In this document: positions 13,034-13,375 of the stretch, in pieces
Layout of the letters: every line of letters begins with the position of its first letter
Position numbering within the stretch: the stretch's first letter is position 1
Assembly: GCA_013696535.1 (NCBI GenBank)
Contig: JACCYI010000020.1
Coordinates: 1 to 13,375, forward strand
DNA: 13,375 nt
Source: Solirubrobacterales bacterium
GTDB taxonomy: Bacteria > Actinomycetota > Thermoleophilia > Solirubrobacterales > Solirubrobacteraceae
Reading direction: 5' to 3'
Notes under the pieces: generated by a model
Database searches by the model: none
What the model was told of the DNA's origin: nothing
The model's input: only the letters and a program-made list of their open reading frames with translations
Made by a program: the position numbers and the translations under genes

Positions 13034-13306
13034 ATGATCGAGATCGGGGACCTCGCCGCGCTCGCGACCGCCGCAGGGACGCTGGTGGTGCTCACGGGTG
13101 TCGTGCGCGCGGCCCTCTCACCCAGATCGGCGGCGGCGTCCTTCGCGCGAGCGATCGCGCTCGCGCTCGAATTCTTCCTCGCCGCCGGGCTTCTGCGCCT
13201 TGGAGACGCTATGACGCTCACGGCGCTCGCGACGATCGCTGCCATCATCGCGACGCGCCAGCTCATCTCCCGCGGAGTACTCCGGCCCCTGGCTCGCGGC
13301 AGTTGA
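13034..13306 (+). CDS. DUF1622-like membrane protein (second of tandem pair)
   Basis: The 90-residue protein shares the plan of the preceding gene: a first helix (LAALATAAGTLVVLTGVVRA), a short basic linker (SPRSAAASFARA), then IALALEFFLAAGLLRLGDAM and LTALATIAAIIATRQLISRG. It lines up with the neighbour's LALGLEFQLGADIL and AIAAIRTLLNFFLQRD. It lacks the charged YEELRLRL segment and the C-terminal tail, making it about 30 residues shorter. ATG 13034 follows the upstream stop by two bases, with a GGGGGG run 9 bases before it. It is probably co-translated with its partner, and a hetero-oligomer is plausible. Homology to DUF1622 is visible but weaker than in the first copy. Confidence 0.75.
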   Translation: MIEIGDLAALATAAGTLVVLTGVVRAALSPRSAAASFARAIALALEFFLAAGLLRLGDAMTLTALATIAAIIATRQLISRGVLRPLARGS

Positions 13307-13343
13307 CCCAGCGAGAGATCACCCAAGCGAGGATGGCGACCTG

Positions 13344-13375
13344 ATGGACGCGCCGACCGAACATCGGTTCTACGG
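13344..13375 (+). CDS. Possible start of a further gene (cut by window edge)
   Basis: An ATG at 13344 opens a frame reading MDAPTEHRFY to the edge, preceded at about 12 bases by GAGG. It lies 37 bases after the second DUF1622 gene on the same strand. Ten codons are too few to name a family or to exclude chance. Confidence 0.3.
   Translation, partial: MDAPTEHRFY

Noticed and set aside
1..13375. CRISPR array, insertion sequence, tRNA or rRNA
   Set aside because: No regularly spaced repeats, transposase motifs, terminal inverted repeats or RNA-gene sequences were seen in the window.

Overview
High-GC bacterial chromosome, most likely an actinobacterium and possibly of the Thermoleophilia/Solirubrobacter type. 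The support is the strong GC bias at third codon positions, frequent GTG starts, stop/start overlaps, apparent leaderless promoters, an FHA plus helix-turn-helix regulator, and an operon of DUF4178, DUF2617, DUF4247, DUF350 and a membrane spermidine-synthase-like protein that is characteristic of Actinomycetota. The lineage is inference; no rRNA or tRNA is present.

Region 1 (1-1550): a partial ECF-type sigma factor (minus) is divergent from an FHA-HTH regulator (plus). The FHA gene is followed four bases later by a small unrecognised protein that probably depends on it for translation.

Region 2 (1602-2244): two gene remnants stand back to back. The C-terminal end of a LysR-like regulator (minus) abuts the C-terminal end of an aldo/keto reductase (plus). 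Both have lost their 5' halves at the same point near base 1866, as if one deletion removed the shared divergent promoter and both N-termini.

Region 3 (2250-6946, minus strand): read in its own direction it runs flavodoxin-like NAD(P)H/FMN oxidoreductase, small membrane protein, SAM methyltransferase, PhyH-type Fe(II)/2-oxoglutarate dioxygenase, second SAM methyltransferase, arginase-family ureohydrolase. The last four are tightly coupled and look like a small-molecule tailoring pathway that I cannot match to a known product. The dioxygenase has one frameshift and the ureohydrolase two, while both methyltransferases are intact, so the pathway appears to be decaying unless these are sequence errors. 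A perfect 10-bp hairpin lies between the second methyltransferase and the ureohydrolase.

Region 4 (7067-11529, plus strand): a compact seven-gene operon of DUF4178, a coiled-coil protein, DUF2617, DUF4247, a secreted/anchored four-cysteine protein, DUF350, and a fusion of a multi-pass membrane domain to a spermidine-synthase fold. Most genes overlap by four bases. It looks like a membrane-associated aminopropyl-transfer system of unknown substrate.

Region 5 (11706-13375): an NTF2-like DUF1348 protein with an apparently leaderless promoter, a convergent universal-stress-like protein overlapping its 3' end by 12 bases, two tandem DUF1622 membrane proteins, and the possible first codons of one more gene at the right edge.
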